A stretch of 64,000 bases of DNA from Myotis daubentonii (Eukaryota > Chordata > Mammalia > Chiroptera > Vespertilionidae), in the NCBI RefSeq assembly GCF_963259705.1, contig NC_081842.1, positions 181,664,349 to 181,728,348 of the forward strand. The letters run 5' to 3'. Positions 63,467-64,000 of the stretch are shown here, piece by piece. The stretch's first letter is position 1. Each line of letters starts with the position of its first letter. Under the pieces are notes generated by a model that saw only the letters and a program-made list of their open reading frames with translations, did no database searches and was not told the DNA's origin. A program made the translations under genes and the position numbers.

Positions 63467-63637
63467 GTAAGTATCGATTCAAAAATGAAGAGAGGAAATG
63501 GTTACAAGTCAAATATGACCAGAAAAAACCTGCCTTGTGTTAGTACCTGGAGAGTGTGCCTCAGTTAGGGCGTGATTGCTTGGATGGCACAGAAACCTAT
63601 GCAGGTGATCTCAGAGAGATGTTAAGGGAAGTGTTAA

Positions 63638-63965
63638 CACATTTCGTACCGCTCAGGAGTTTTCTCATGTTTCGCGCCATCTCTTAAGGACCGCTCACGA
63701 GCGTTCTCGTTTCATGGAAAAAGGAGCGAATCTAGATACTTATGTAAATTTTGTTTGGTCCCTCTTCATAGAGGAAAATGTTTTACGCAGTGCCATATGT
63801 TAAAAAAGTACTAGGAGCTTTAATTGTTTTTGTAAATAAAAATGTTATAATTATTGAAAAACAACACCTAAAGTGCATTATGGTGATTTAAATAACGTGC
63901 AGTTTGCCCAAAAACGTGCGGTCCCTGGCGTATGTCTTAGAGATTTCTATGTGGTACACAATGTG
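63638..63965 (+). mobile_element. Short piggyBac-like element (TTAA target)
   Basis: 328 bases between TTAA at 63634-63637 and TTAA at 63966-63969. The ends cacatttcgtacc and ggtacacaatgtg are inverted repeats matching at 11 of 13 positions. Inside, ctcaggagttttctcatg and ctcacgagcgttctcgtt form related sub-terminal blocks. No transposase; a non-autonomous element like those known in vesper bats. The orientation is arbitrary. Confidence 0.85.
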
Positions 63966-64000
63966 TTAAAAGAGGAACCGACCTTACAGAACCCGAGAGA

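Overview
The window is mammalian nuclear DNA and holds one gene on the + strand: 47 consecutive internal coding exons (187 to 63466) of USP24, a very large ubiquitin-specific protease of peptidase family C19. Every exon joins the next in frame and has AG/GT borders except one GC donor. The joined exons give about 1,852 codons. Anchored on the catalytic cysteine (about residue 1698) and histidine (about 1970) of a protein of about 2,620 residues, they cover roughly residues 657 to 2509. The N-terminal part, including the UBA domain, and the last hundred or so residues lie outside the window. No other protein gene or functional RNA gene can be supported.

The repeats identify the host as a bat, very probably a vesper bat (Vespertilionidae, Myotis-like). 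There are ten VES tRNA-derived SINEs, nine or ten HeliBat-type non-autonomous Helitrons (5' TC, 3' hairpin then CTRR, inserted between A and T), two SPIN hAT elements, another short hAT element with a perfect 8-bp target duplication, and a short piggyBac-like element flanked by TTAA. There is also a 535-bp solo LTR with a perfect 6-bp target duplication. Under these young layers lie older mammalian repeats (MIR, L2, L1, a MER2/Tigger element), several of them split by the younger insertions.

Layout: 187-11874, exons 1-9 of the window (helical-repeat region before the ubiquitin-like fold), with a Helitron pair, an L1, a Helitron-split MER2 and a Helitron-split L1 in introns. 13125-13487, exons 10-11 (ubiquitin-like domain and a Ser-rich linker). 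15196-33776, exons 12-25 (large armadillo/HEAT-like helical part). 35974-42522, exons 26-33, the USP catalytic domain: Cys box, zinc-binding fingers (two CxxC pairs) and His box. 44778-63466, exons 34-47 (helical C-terminal part).

Most unusual items: a 31-bp minisatellite of about 66 units (40088-42130) starting less than 40 bases after the donor of the exon with the catalytic His, with higher-order duplications inside it; a templated micro-duplication of the end of exon 8 plus its splice donor, 1040 bases downstream in another intron; a GC-AG intron after exon 46; two tandem Helitron pairs; and two SPIN copies with complementary internal deletions. I found no evidence of an unknown multi-gene system: this is a conserved housekeeping gene in a transposon-rich bat genome.
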